Shown here: piece after piece, positions 1-5,650 of the stretch | Layout: every line of letters starts with the position of its first letter | Position numbering within the stretch: the first letter of the stretch is position 1 | DNA from: Caldithrix sp. | Lineage (GTDB): Bacteria > Zhuqueibacterota > Zhuqueibacteria > Oceanimicrobiales > Oceanimicrobiaceae | Assembly: GCA_004357015.1 (NCBI GenBank) | Contig: SMXE01000125.1 | Location: 1 to 7,311 of the forward strand | Direction: 5' to 3' | Length of the DNA stretch: 7,311 nt | The notes under the pieces: model-generated | Told to the model about the DNA's origin: nothing | Seen by the model: only the letters and a program-made list of their open reading frames with translations | Database searches by the model: none | Translations under genes and position numbers: made by a program

Positions 1-1055
1 CACGGATCGAGAAAATTGGTCTGTTGCGAATAGTCCGGCAAGTCGATGCCCATGCCGCGCAAGCTCGTCTTCGGAAAAAAGATAGGAGATGCCACTCGAG
101 TGCTGGCTGCTTCTGTCAAAATGCCGATTCGGTTGTGCCAAAGGGGCGTCTTCGACATGGTGCCTTCGAAAAATGCGTTGAAGATCGTGCCCGTTACCAC
201 GCCCTGAAACCCCTGGTCATGCAGGTCGGATACAACGTGTTTGCCGAGCATGTTCACGCTTGCCATCAAGGCCGGTGCCACGTTGGGATTTACCGGATCG
301 GCGTAGGGCGGCAGAAACAGCCGGGCGCCGTGCGATCCCATCTGGTGCTGATCCATGACAATTTCCGGGTACCAGTCGTGGTACAAAACTTTCGCCACAT
401 TCCGGCTCTCCACCAGGTTGAAAAAATGCCAGTCACGATTGTTGTCGTGGTCTGCGTAGTGGTGATATTTCATGGGCATCCGGCTGCCTTCATACTCGGT
501 CCCGACATCCTTCAAATACCACTCGGTGACCATGTCCTGGCCGTCCGGGTTGAGCGAAGGGATGAGAAGAATAAGGACATTGTCGAGGATCTTGCCGACT
601 CTGACGCTGTTGGCGGTGGCGAGTTCATAGGCCAGCTCCACCGATTCCTGGCTAGAGGCAATTTCAGTGGAATGAATGTTCATCGTGATGAGGAAGACCA
701 GCTTGCCTGTCCTGACCAGGGCCTCGGCTTTGAACGCATCCAGATCAAATGGCCGCGCAAGCTGCTGCTGAATGCTCTGGTATTTTTGAAGATTCGCCAT
801 GGTTTCTTCGGCGCCAATGATCGCCATGATCATCGGGCGGCCCAGGGTTGTTTGGCCAAGCTCCACGACCTGGACGCGTTTTGAATTGTTGTTCAACATT
901 TGGAAATAGGAAAGGATTTGGTCCCAGTCGATGAGCTTCTTGTCGCTGCCCATTTTGAAGCCAAACATCTGCTCCGGGGACGGAATGGTCTGGGACGTCG
1001 CGGGAAAATTTAGAAAAACGATAGTGAGCGTGATGAGGAGTACTTTGCGCTTCAT
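1..1055 (-). CDS. Exported M14-family zinc carboxypeptidase-like protein, N-terminal part (3' end beyond window)
   Basis: The reverse strand from ATG at 1055 reads 351 codons to the window edge without a stop. Residues 1-21 form a signal peptide (MKRK, then a hydrophobic run, likely cleavage at ATS|Q). The M14 catalytic set is visible: HSTE with zinc ligands H128 and E131, the NPDG motif near 169-172, NNRDW at 205-209 (the Asn-Arg pair that binds substrate carboxylate in carboxypeptidases), DQHQMG with third zinc ligand H237, and TEAAS with E315 as probable general base. It should therefore be a secreted or periplasmic metallopeptidase acting on peptide ends; substrate is unknown. Related large bacterial M14 proteins usually run well beyond 351 residues, so much of the protein is probably missing here. 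M1 is chosen because it gives a complete signal peptide, although only a weak SD-like GAAAGA precedes it. It lies downstream of the response regulator on the same strand, 262 bases away, so it probably has its own promoter. Confidence 0.9.
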   Translation of the reverse strand, partial: MKRKVLLITLTIVFLNFPATSQTIPSPEQMFGFKMGSDKKLIDWDQILSYFQMLNNNSKRVQVVELGQTTLGRPMIMAIIGAEETMANLQKYQSIQQQLARPFDLDAFKAEALVRTGKLVFLITMNIHSTEIASSQESVELAYELATANSVRVGKILDNVLILLIPSLNPDGQDMVTEWYLKDVGTEYEGSRMPMKYHHYADHDNNRDWHFFNLVESRNVAKVLYHDWYPEIVMDQHQMGSHGARLFLPPYADPVNPNVAPALMASVNMLGKHVVSDLHDQGFQGVVTGTIFNAFFEGTMSKTPLWHNRIGILTEAASTRVASPIFFPKTSLRGMGIDLPDYSQQTNFLDP

Positions 1056-1135
1056 GGTTTTGTGTCTTTCAAACGAGGGTCTAAATGAGAGGATTCTCTG
1101 GGTAACAACTGCCGGTTCCAAGATTTGATTGAGGG

Positions 1136-1164
1136 AAAATAAACCATTCAGCCAGAAATTGCAA
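1136..1164 (-). promoter_or_regulatory. Possible sigma70-type promoter for the M14 gene
   Basis: Reading the minus strand, TTGCAA (1164-1159) is followed after exactly 17 bases by TATTTT (1141-1136). Each box matches 4 of 6 consensus positions. It lies about 80 bases before the M14 start, in a spacer with no other gene. Matches this weak are common by chance, so this is only a candidate. I saw no convincing hairpin terminator for the response regulator between 1165 and 1317, so read-through from upstream remains possible. Confidence 0.25.
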
Positions 1165-1317
1165 GTGGTTTTCCTGCGATCCGCAAAGCGCATGTATCAA
1201 GTTGAAGAGGAGTGTGAAAATCAATGAGCGAAGCGAACGTGTCCTGGAAGGAAGGCACCGATATTGTGTAAATCCGTAGTTTAACCATAATTGCTGCGCC
1301 TGGTGAAGAAGCGAAAG

Positions 1318-2064
1318 CTAATCGAAAATTTCTTTTAAACGCGCATGCCCGCTTCTGCTTACGGGCAAAATCTGGTTGTTTTTCAGGACAGCTTTGTATG
1401 AACTTTTTCCAAAAAGCTCGATTTTTTTGATAAAGGAAATCCTGACGATGTGCGAGCGGTGAATGCAGACAAAGCCATCAGGGTCGAGATGGTCTTCAAA
1501 AAACTTCATGGTTTTTTGTTTCAACAGATCACCCTCGCGCGTATGGAGCATTACATAATCATCCTGCGCTTCGATACGAAAGATTTTCTGCACAGGCACG
1601 ATCAGGATCTGCGAGCCCTCCTTGACGACCACCCGCTGCAAGTATTCCTGCTGTTCCCTGTGACTTTGAAGTTTCGCGATGACTTTGTCATGCTGTGCCC
1701 TGTCTTTGATGAAGAGCCGCGCCCGGTCGAGCGCTTCCGCGAAACGCTCGCGCGAAAATGGCTTGAGCAGATAATCTGCGGCGCTGGCTTCAAATGCCTT
1801 CAGTGCGTATTGGTCATACGCGGTCACGAAGACGATGACCGGTTGGACCTCCATCAACTCGAGCATTTCGAAGCCAGTTATTTTCGGTATCTGGATGTCG
1901 AGAAAAACCATGTCCGGCTTCAAATCCTGCACCGCCTTCAGCCCTTCGAAACCGTTGCTGCATTCAGCCACCACCTCTATTTCGGGATGTTCTTTCAGGT
2001 AGGTCTTTATCACGTGGCGCGCCGGCGATTCATCGTCGATAATGACGGCTGTTATTTTTGCCAA
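1318..2064 (-). CDS. LytTR-family response regulator (LytR/AlgR type)
   Basis: This 248-residue protein has two domains. Residues 4-120 are a CheY-like receiver with acidic pocket D10-D11, phosphoacceptor D56 in FLDIQIP, T81 and K101 in LLKPF, so all key residues are present. Residues about 143-246 are a LytTR DNA-binding domain (IHRSHIVR and LPVSRSGH segments). It should be phosphorylated by a LytS/YpdA-type kinase and then bind promoter DNA. The start is TTG (2064-2062): translation then begins MAKITAVIIDDE, the expected first strand of a receiver, and no better start is available. A GGAGG lies about 10 bases upstream, inside the last codons of the kinase frame, and the kinase stop is only 2 bases from the TTG. 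This suggests translational coupling, which the frame breaks in the kinase would disturb. The target genes are not visible from sequence alone. Confidence 0.95.
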   Translation of the reverse strand: MAKITAVIIDDESPARHVIKTYLKEHPEIEVVAECSNGFEGLKAVQDLKPDMVFLDIQIPKITGFEMLELMEVQPVIVFVTAYDQYALKAFEASAADYLLKPFSRERFAEALDRARLFIKDRAQHDKVIAKLQSHREQQEYLQRVVVKEGSQILIVPVQKIFRIEAQDDYVMLHTREGDLLKQKTMKFFEDHLDPDGFVCIHRSHIVRISFIKKIELFGKSSYKAVLKNNQILPVSRSGHARLKEIFD

Positions 2065-2066
2065 GG

Positions 2067-2866
2067 TTAATTTTCCTCCAGCGGAATCATGAGTTTCACG
2101 GAGAAGCTGTCGCCCGAGTTTTCAATGTCAACCAGATTGAAACGGTTGTACATCTTCTCTAAACGCTCTCTCACGTTCCGCAGACCAATGCCATCCCCTT
2201 CCCTGGGCACTGCTTCCGGGTCGAAGTTATTTTCTACGTTAAGTTTCAGGAAGCGACCATTTTTTCTCGCGGTCACTTTGATGGTCACTTTTGCGAGACT
2301 TTCGTACACTCCGTGTTTGATAGCATTTTCCAAAAGGTTGAATGATCATCGACGGCACAGCGAGATCGAGACAGTTGCTGCCTATGTCTTCGCGGTAGTC
2401 GATTTTGTCACCAAATCGTACCTTCTCGATGTCGATGTAAAGCCTGGCTGAGTCGAGTTCTTCACCCAATGTGCTTTTCTGCTTGTCAGTCCTCGAAAGC
2501 GTGGTGCGCAGATAGTCGCCCAGCTTCACTGTCATTTCGCTCGCGCGCTCCGGGTCAGAAAGCGTGAGCGAGTTGAGGGAGTTCAGGCTGTTGAAGATGA
2601 AGTGCGGGTTGAGTTGAAATTTGAGAGATCTTAGTTCAGCTTCCTTGACCAGCGCTTTGAGTTCGGATTCGCGCAGCAACCGCTCGTTGAGTTTTGCAGA
2701 GAAAATATAGACATAATAAAGTGAGATGATGACGAAATAGAACATGAGGCCAAGCATCCCGCGCCAGACCACGGAAGCGCGTAGAAAAGCCCGGTACGGT
2801 TACGTTCCAGACAAAAACCTGGAGCAGAAGTACGGCCAGCAAAAAAGTGAACAGTTTGCCTCTCAT
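2067..2866 (-). pseudogene. LytS/YpdA-type sensor histidine kinase, interrupted by two frame changes
   Basis: Three reading frames together encode one His_kinase/HATPase_c protein. Frame A starts at ATG 2866 with MRGKLFTFLLAVLLLQVFVW, one membrane helix. The frame then shifts somewhere in about 2772-2800. Frame B carries a second membrane helix (GLMFYFVIISLYYVYIF), a linker, and the phosphoacceptor motif NPHFIFNSLNSL, with His at 2604-2602. A second shift at about 2331-2337 splits the N-box: frame B ends IIQPF and the next frame resumes ENAIKHG. The last frame has the G-box GDGIGLRNVRERL and ends at 2067. At the second seam the usual spacing IIQP-x-x-ENAIKHG is restored by two extra bases, so a 2-base deletion fits best. 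All catalytic motifs survive, but they cannot be joined in one frame. Only about 60 residues precede the coiled linker, which is short for this family, so part of the membrane sensor may be lost. Sequencing or assembly error is the main alternative to true decay. Confidence 0.85.
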
Positions 2867-2871
2867 GCGTA

Positions 2872-2878
2872 ACCTCCT
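2872..2878 (-). promoter_or_regulatory. Strong ribosome binding site of the kinase gene
   Basis: AGGAGGT on the minus strand ends 5 bases before ATG 2866. This fixes the kinase start in the frame that gives the first membrane helix, and so shows that the later frames are continuations rather than separate genes with their own starts. Confidence 0.8.
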
Positions 2879-2898
2879 TCGGTTGGACCATTAATGTA

Positions 2899-2929
2899 GT
2901 TATTTGTCACGGTAACATGCATGACAAAT
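2899..2929 (-). promoter_or_regulatory. Candidate promoter overlapping an 8-bp inverted repeat upstream of the two-component operon
   Basis: A perfect inverted repeat ATTTGTCA (2902-2909) / TGACAAAT (2922-2929) is separated by 12 bases. On the minus strand the distal arm contains TTGTCA (2927-2922, 5 of 6 match to the -35 consensus). Seventeen bases later comes AATAAC (2904-2899, 4 of 6 to the -10 consensus), overlapping the other arm. This places the dyad across both promoter elements, about 35-60 bases before the kinase start. A dimeric regulator bound here could control the operon. LytTR proteins usually bind direct repeats, so autoregulation by the neighbouring regulator is not implied. 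A small hairpin role in RNA is the other possibility. Confidence 0.45.
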
Positions 2930-2930
2930 C

Positions 2931-2953
2931 CCTTTCGCCCTTTGGGCTAAAGG
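2931..2953. repeat. Small inverted repeat (hairpin) next to the kinase promoter
   Basis: CCTTTCGCCC and GGGCTAAAGG pair over 9 of 10 positions around a 3-base TTT loop. It directly abuts the promoter dyad on its upstream side. It could be part of an operator, the end of an upstream transcript or chance; no clear T-tract follows on the minus strand. Confidence 0.35.
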
Positions 2954-3157
2954 TCGGCATGGGTTGTAGAAACAGAGTCTGAAAGAGGAGTCTGGAGTCG
3001 GTGCTCGAACAACTACGCCCATGCGTCTCGGGCGCTTCCGCTAGAGAGAGTCAGGTTTCTGTCGTGACGCTTGATCTGGAGTGCAAAATTGCAGTGCCAG
3101 CGAATATACAAGTACGCTTGCTAAACGCAAGCTTTGTAACGGAATGATTTCAAAATC

Positions 3158-3188
3158 GTAGGGGCCGGTTTCTAACCAGGGCCCCTAC
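3158..3188 (-). terminator. Probable intrinsic terminator after the YceI gene (or a dispersed palindromic repeat)
   Basis: GTAGGGGCC (3158-3166) pairs perfectly with GGCCCCTAC (3180-3188). Inside, GGTT/AACC adds 4 more pairs around a TCT loop, with AG bulged. This is the strongest hairpin in the window. It begins about 40 bases past the YceI stop, and on the minus strand is followed by GATTTTG, a short T-run. Termination is the simplest role. Because GTAGGGGC/GCCCCTAC palindromes are also found as dispersed elements in some bacterial genomes, it may be one of a repeat family. Confidence 0.65.
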
Positions 3189-3226
3189 AATAGGAAGCAG
3201 ATGGTCCAGAAAATCGAATATCTGGC

Positions 3227-3829
3227 TTAGTTCGTGCCTTCTTTTGCCTTGGTAGCTTCAAGCTGAAGCGTGATCTCCACATCGTTGCCTACGATCAGGC
3301 CGCCGGTGTCGAGCGTCTTGTTCCACTTGAGGTTGAAATCCTGACGGTTGATAGTCAGCCCGGCTTCGGCGCCAAACCGGCGGTTGCCCATGGGGTCATC
3401 GATGAAACCGTTCAATTCGAGCGGGAATGAGACTTCCTTGGTGACATCCTTGATCGTCAGGTTGCCGGTAATAAGGTAACCGTCGTCCGTCTTTTCAATC
3501 ATGGTGCTTTTGAACGTGATTTCGGGATAGGTCTCAACATCGAAGAAGTCCGCACTCTTCAGATGGCCGTTACGCTTCTCGTTATCGGTGTCGATACTTG
3601 CGGTCTTGATCGTCAGTTCAACGGAAGATTTTGTCAAGTCCTCTTCGTCGATCATGAATGTGGCGTCCCAGTCCTTAAAGTTGCCTTTGGTCTTGCTGAT
3701 GACCATGTGCTTGACGGAGAAGGATGCGGACGAGTGCGCCGCGTCCAGCACATACTTGTCCGCACCAAGTGCGAGACTAAACAACACAAGGCTCAGAACA
3801 GCGATTAAGGAAAGAATTCTTTTGCCCAT
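3227..3829 (-). CDS. Exported YceI-family polyisoprenoid-binding-like protein
   Basis: The 200-residue product starts with a clear signal peptide (MGKR, hydrophobic to about 21, likely cleavage ALG|ADKY). The mature part follows the YceI pattern throughout: DKYVLDAAHSSASFSVKHM near the mature N-terminus, the block around KRNGHLKSADFFDVETYP (84-101) with PEITFKST after it, LTIKDVTKEVSFPLE in the middle, and FGAEAGLTINRQDFNLKWN near the end. This family forms a lipocalin-like beta barrel that binds a long isoprenoid chain, and members are often linked to isoprenoid quinone handling or stress in the periplasm. The exact ligand here is unknown. Length matches the family. The ATG at 3829 is preceded by AGGAGGT (3834-3840) at ideal distance. 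It appears to be transcribed alone: a hairpin terminator follows at 3158-3188 and the upstream neighbour on the plus strand is a gene remnant. Confidence 0.95.
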   Translation of the reverse strand: MGKRILSLIAVLSLVLFSLALGADKYVLDAAHSSASFSVKHMVISKTKGNFKDWDATFMIDEEDLTKSSVELTIKTASIDTDNEKRNGHLKSADFFDVETYPEITFKSTMIEKTDDGYLITGNLTIKDVTKEVSFPLELNGFIDDPMGNRRFGAEAGLTINRQDFNLKWNKTLDTGGLIVGNDVEITLQLEATKAKEGTN

Positions 3830-3833
3830 TACG

Positions 3834-3840
3834 ACCTCCT
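3834..3840 (-). promoter_or_regulatory. Strong ribosome binding site of the YceI gene
   Basis: AGGAGGT on the minus strand lies 4 bases before ATG 3829 and settles the start that includes the signal peptide. The AT-rich region upstream (3841-3954) must hold the promoter, but no box pair stood out. It contains a small palindrome CCGAT-GCA-ATCGG at 3902-3914. Confidence 0.7.
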
Positions 3841-3988
3841 TATTTTGTTAGTGTGTAAAGAAATTGCTGTTGTGATCTAAACATACAAATCAGCAAAACG
3901 CCCGATGCAATCGGATTATTCCACGTAAGGTATACTTTTTACTTTAACAATTCAATGGAAATTAAACAAAATGTCACTGCTGCCATGA

Positions 3989-4203
3989 TTTATGCACGGA
4001 GCTGCCGCAGGAAATGTCTGCGAGTGCTGGACTCACACCTGCTCAAAGTGAGAACGGCAAACACCGCCGCCCTGGAGCAACTGCTCTCAAGAATTCAGGC
4101 CTGGCCGGGTGTGCTGAATACCCGCACAGATATCGTGCTTTCCAGTCCGAAAGAGACGACGGTACTGCCGCTGCAGCAGGTCGAGCGCGGATTGAATAAG
4201 TAG
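3989..4203 (+). pseudogene. Decayed C-terminal remnant of an Lrp/AsnC-family transcription regulator
   Basis: The frame ending at TAG 4201-4203 encodes DSHLLKVRTANTAALEQLLS followed by RIQAWPGVLNTRTDIV and LSSPKETTVLPL. This matches the second half of the Lrp/AsnC ligand-binding (RAM) domain: strand, helix, PGV turn, strand, and the typical ending of the type TTALPL. Just upstream, another frame (3989-4039) reads FMHGAAAGNVCECWTHT, which resembles the preceding family segment PEVLECxxxTG. The two pieces are out of frame and the few residues between them are missing, so there has been a deletion. No helix-turn-helix N-terminus is found upstream; 3841-3954 is AT-rich spacer. The ATG at 3955 that opens the longer frame has no SD site. 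A stand-alone RAM protein is less likely because only about half of the domain is in one frame. It converges with the M19 gene. Confidence 0.75.
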
Positions 4204-4253
4204 CGCGCTATGGTTTCTCCTCCTTCTCGGAGCACCGCCATCTTAAACAGAGG

Positions 4254-4275
4254 GCCTGCTTGTGTGCGTGCAGGC
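4254..4275 (-). terminator. Weak hairpin downstream of the M19 dipeptidase gene
   Basis: GCCTGC (4254-4259) and GCAGGC (4270-4275) form a perfect 6-bp stem with a 10-base loop, about 36 bases past the dipeptidase stop. Only TGTTTAAG follows on the minus strand, so intrinsic termination would be weak. The rest of 4204-4311 shows nothing coding. Confidence 0.35.
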
Positions 4276-4311
4276 GCCTTCAAAGTTTGTAAGAAGTGGG
4301 AAGCGTGTTTC

Positions 4312-5538
4312 TCAGTTTGAGGCTGTTGCGTACTCCATGACCTTTTGCCACACCCGCAGCACATTCTCACCCAGTATTTTGTGGATATCTTCCTCCGCAT
4401 AGCCTCGTTTTAGCAGGTGATAAACGATGTTCGGGTAGTCCGCCACCGACTTCAGATGGGTGGGCAACGAATCGCCCACGCCGTCGAAGTCAGAGCCGAG
4501 ACCAACGTGGTCAACCCCGACGAGCTTTACCACATGGTCGATATGGTCTATGACGGTTTCGACGTCTGCGTATTCAGGGGGATGTTCCTTCTTATAACGC
4601 TCCATTTCGGCCTCGACGCGAGGATCAGAGCTGTTAGTGATGCCATGGTCTTCCATAAATGTTGCGCGATGCTCCCGGAATTCCGTGCCTTGCTCATTGG
4701 CGGCCTGGGTCAGAAAGCCCGAGCCGAAATTGATTTGAATGACGCCGCCATTCATTGCCAGCGCGCGCAACATATCGTCATCGACGTTTCTTTCCCAGCT
4801 GGGAGTGAAGGCGCGTACGCTGGAGTGCGAGCAGATCGCAGGTACTTTGGTGAGCCGCAAAACCTGATAAAACGTCGAGTCAGACACGTGCGAGATATCG
4901 ACTATGATACCGACACGGTTCATTTCGGCAACGACTTTTTCTCCGAACGGGCTCAGGCCGTTCCAGCCTTTCTCCGGGTCATAGGACGAGTCGCAAATCA
5001 GGTTTTTCTTGCCGTGCGTCAGTGTGATGTACCGAATACCTTTGTTGTGGAAATACTCAACATTGGACAGGTCATCTTCGATGGCTGAGCCGTTTTCCAT
5101 ACCATAGGGCATCGAAATCAGTCCTTTATCGAAGTTGTGCCGCACCTTATCCGGCGTGCCGGCATGCGCGAATTTGTCCGGGTTGGCTGCGATGATGCTG
5201 TCCATCATGGCGATGAGGTTTTCCGCTACTTCTTTGGAGGCGTTGGTCGTTTTCTGGAAGCGCGCCGGAATGTAAATCGACATGAACGCTGCGTCCAGGC
5301 CACCCTGCTTTGCCCGCGGGTGGTCGAAGTCGCCCTTAGCGGTCACCTGCGAAACGTCCTGCATTTCCTCTTCCAGGCGGTAGGGAACGTCGATGTGGCC
5401 GTCAAGGATGATGTACTTGTGGGCGAGTTCCACAGCCTTTGCATACACGTCGGCGTCGTAACCCTCCGGGACGTTTTCAATGTTCTTTGAAGATGTGCAC
5501 GCCACCAGAAGCGCGAGTAGCATAATTCGGAATCGCAT
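4312..5538 (-). CDS. M19-family (renal dipeptidase-type) membrane dipeptidase, predicted lipoprotein
   Basis: This 408-residue protein begins MRFRIMLLALLVAC, a short lipoprotein signal with lipobox LVAC and modifiable Cys14, so it should be anchored to a membrane on the non-cytoplasmic side. The M19 binuclear zinc site is complete: H48 and D50 in DGHID, bridging E148 in GMENGS, H217 in DISHVSD, H238 in CSHSSVR and D350 in GSDFDG. R249 in WERN matches the substrate-binding Arg region. The family hydrolyses dipeptides, including some with D-residues at the C-terminal position. Length is typical for the family. The ATG at 5538 has AGGAGGG (5543-5549) 4 bases upstream. It lies 112 bases downstream of the M28 gene on the same strand, so co-transcription is possible but unproven. 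Together they could turn peptides into free amino acids outside the cytoplasm. Confidence 0.96.
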   Translation of the reverse strand: MRFRIMLLALLVACTSSKNIENVPEGYDADVYAKAVELAHKYIILDGHIDVPYRLEEEMQDVSQVTAKGDFDHPRAKQGGLDAAFMSIYIPARFQKTTNASKEVAENLIAMMDSIIAANPDKFAHAGTPDKVRHNFDKGLISMPYGMENGSAIEDDLSNVEYFHNKGIRYITLTHGKKNLICDSSYDPEKGWNGLSPFGEKVVAEMNRVGIIVDISHVSDSTFYQVLRLTKVPAICSHSSVRAFTPSWERNVDDDMLRALAMNGGVIQINFGSGFLTQAANEQGTEFREHRATFMEDHGITNSSDPRVEAEMERYKKEHPPEYADVETVIDHIDHVVKLVGVDHVGLGSDFDGVGDSLPTHLKSVADYPNIVYHLLKRGYAEEDIHKILGENVLRVWQKVMEYATASN

Positions 5539-5582
5539 TTTTCCCTCCTAAAAGATAGGATTTCCTGATAAATAATTTAGCG

Positions 5583-5612
5583 ACGGATTCACACTGATTG
5601 AAACGGATTTTT
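5583..5612. repeat. Three imperfect 10-bp units in the M28-M19 spacer
   Basis: ACGGATTCAC, ACTGATTGAA and ACGGATTTTT follow each other without a gap and share AC-GATT at a fixed 10-base step, about one turn of DNA. A similar 12-base string, ACGGATTTACAC, occurs on the minus strand near 1267-1280 in another spacer. This could be a regulator binding array or a fragment of a dispersed intergenic repeat; three degenerate units are not proof of either. Confidence 0.35.
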
Positions 5613-5650
5613 GCAATCTATTAGAAATCGGGAAATTCCAAGTGTTAGAG

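Larger units (their letters stand above)
2867..3226. other. 360-base intergenic spacer between kinase start and YceI stop
   Basis: No coding sequence is supported here on either strand. From the kinase side it holds the SD site, the promoter/dyad at 2899-2929 and the hairpin at 2931-2953. A stretch with no recognisable element follows (about 2954-3115), containing only a short near-tandem GAGTCT motif around 2976-2999. Next come a 6-bp hairpin GCTTGC-TAAAC-GCAAGC (3116-3132) and the terminator-like hairpin at 3158-3188. No tRNA, riboswitch or small RNA was recognised. Confidence 0.6.

Noticed and set aside
24..884. 286-codon open frame on the plus strand
   Set aside because: It lies antisense to the M14 gene, whose catalytic motifs are all on the minus strand. 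Its product has no recognisable domain and no SD site, so it is a shadow of codon use.
1224..1271. Possible 15-codon plus-strand peptide starting MSEANV after a GAGGAG
   Set aside because: The SD-like site is too far from the ATG (about 11 bases), the peptide is too short to judge, and nothing else supports expression.
1450..2070. 206-codon plus-strand open frame
   Set aside because: Antisense to the response regulator with its full receiver and LytTR motifs; no signal of its own.
2331..2337. Programmed ribosomal frameshift at the kinase N-box
   Set aside because: There is no stop codon, rare-codon stall or internal SD of the kind known at programmed +1 sites, and a second frame change exists upstream. 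Mutation or sequence error explains both more simply.
2631..2891. 86-codon minus-strand frame overlapping the kinase start
   Set aside because: It is a third frame over the kinase N-terminus, lacks the SD spacing that ATG 2866 has, and shows no membrane or domain pattern that continues the kinase.
4201..4210. Perfect 10-bp palindrome TAGCGCGCTA
   Set aside because: Short, includes the stop of the gene remnant, and has no neighbouring promoter or partner site; chance is sufficient.
4417..5088. 223-codon plus-strand open frame, with another at 5137-5490
   Set aside because: Both are antisense to the M19 dipeptidase gene, which has complete zinc ligands and a good SD. The translated products are low-information and match no family I know.
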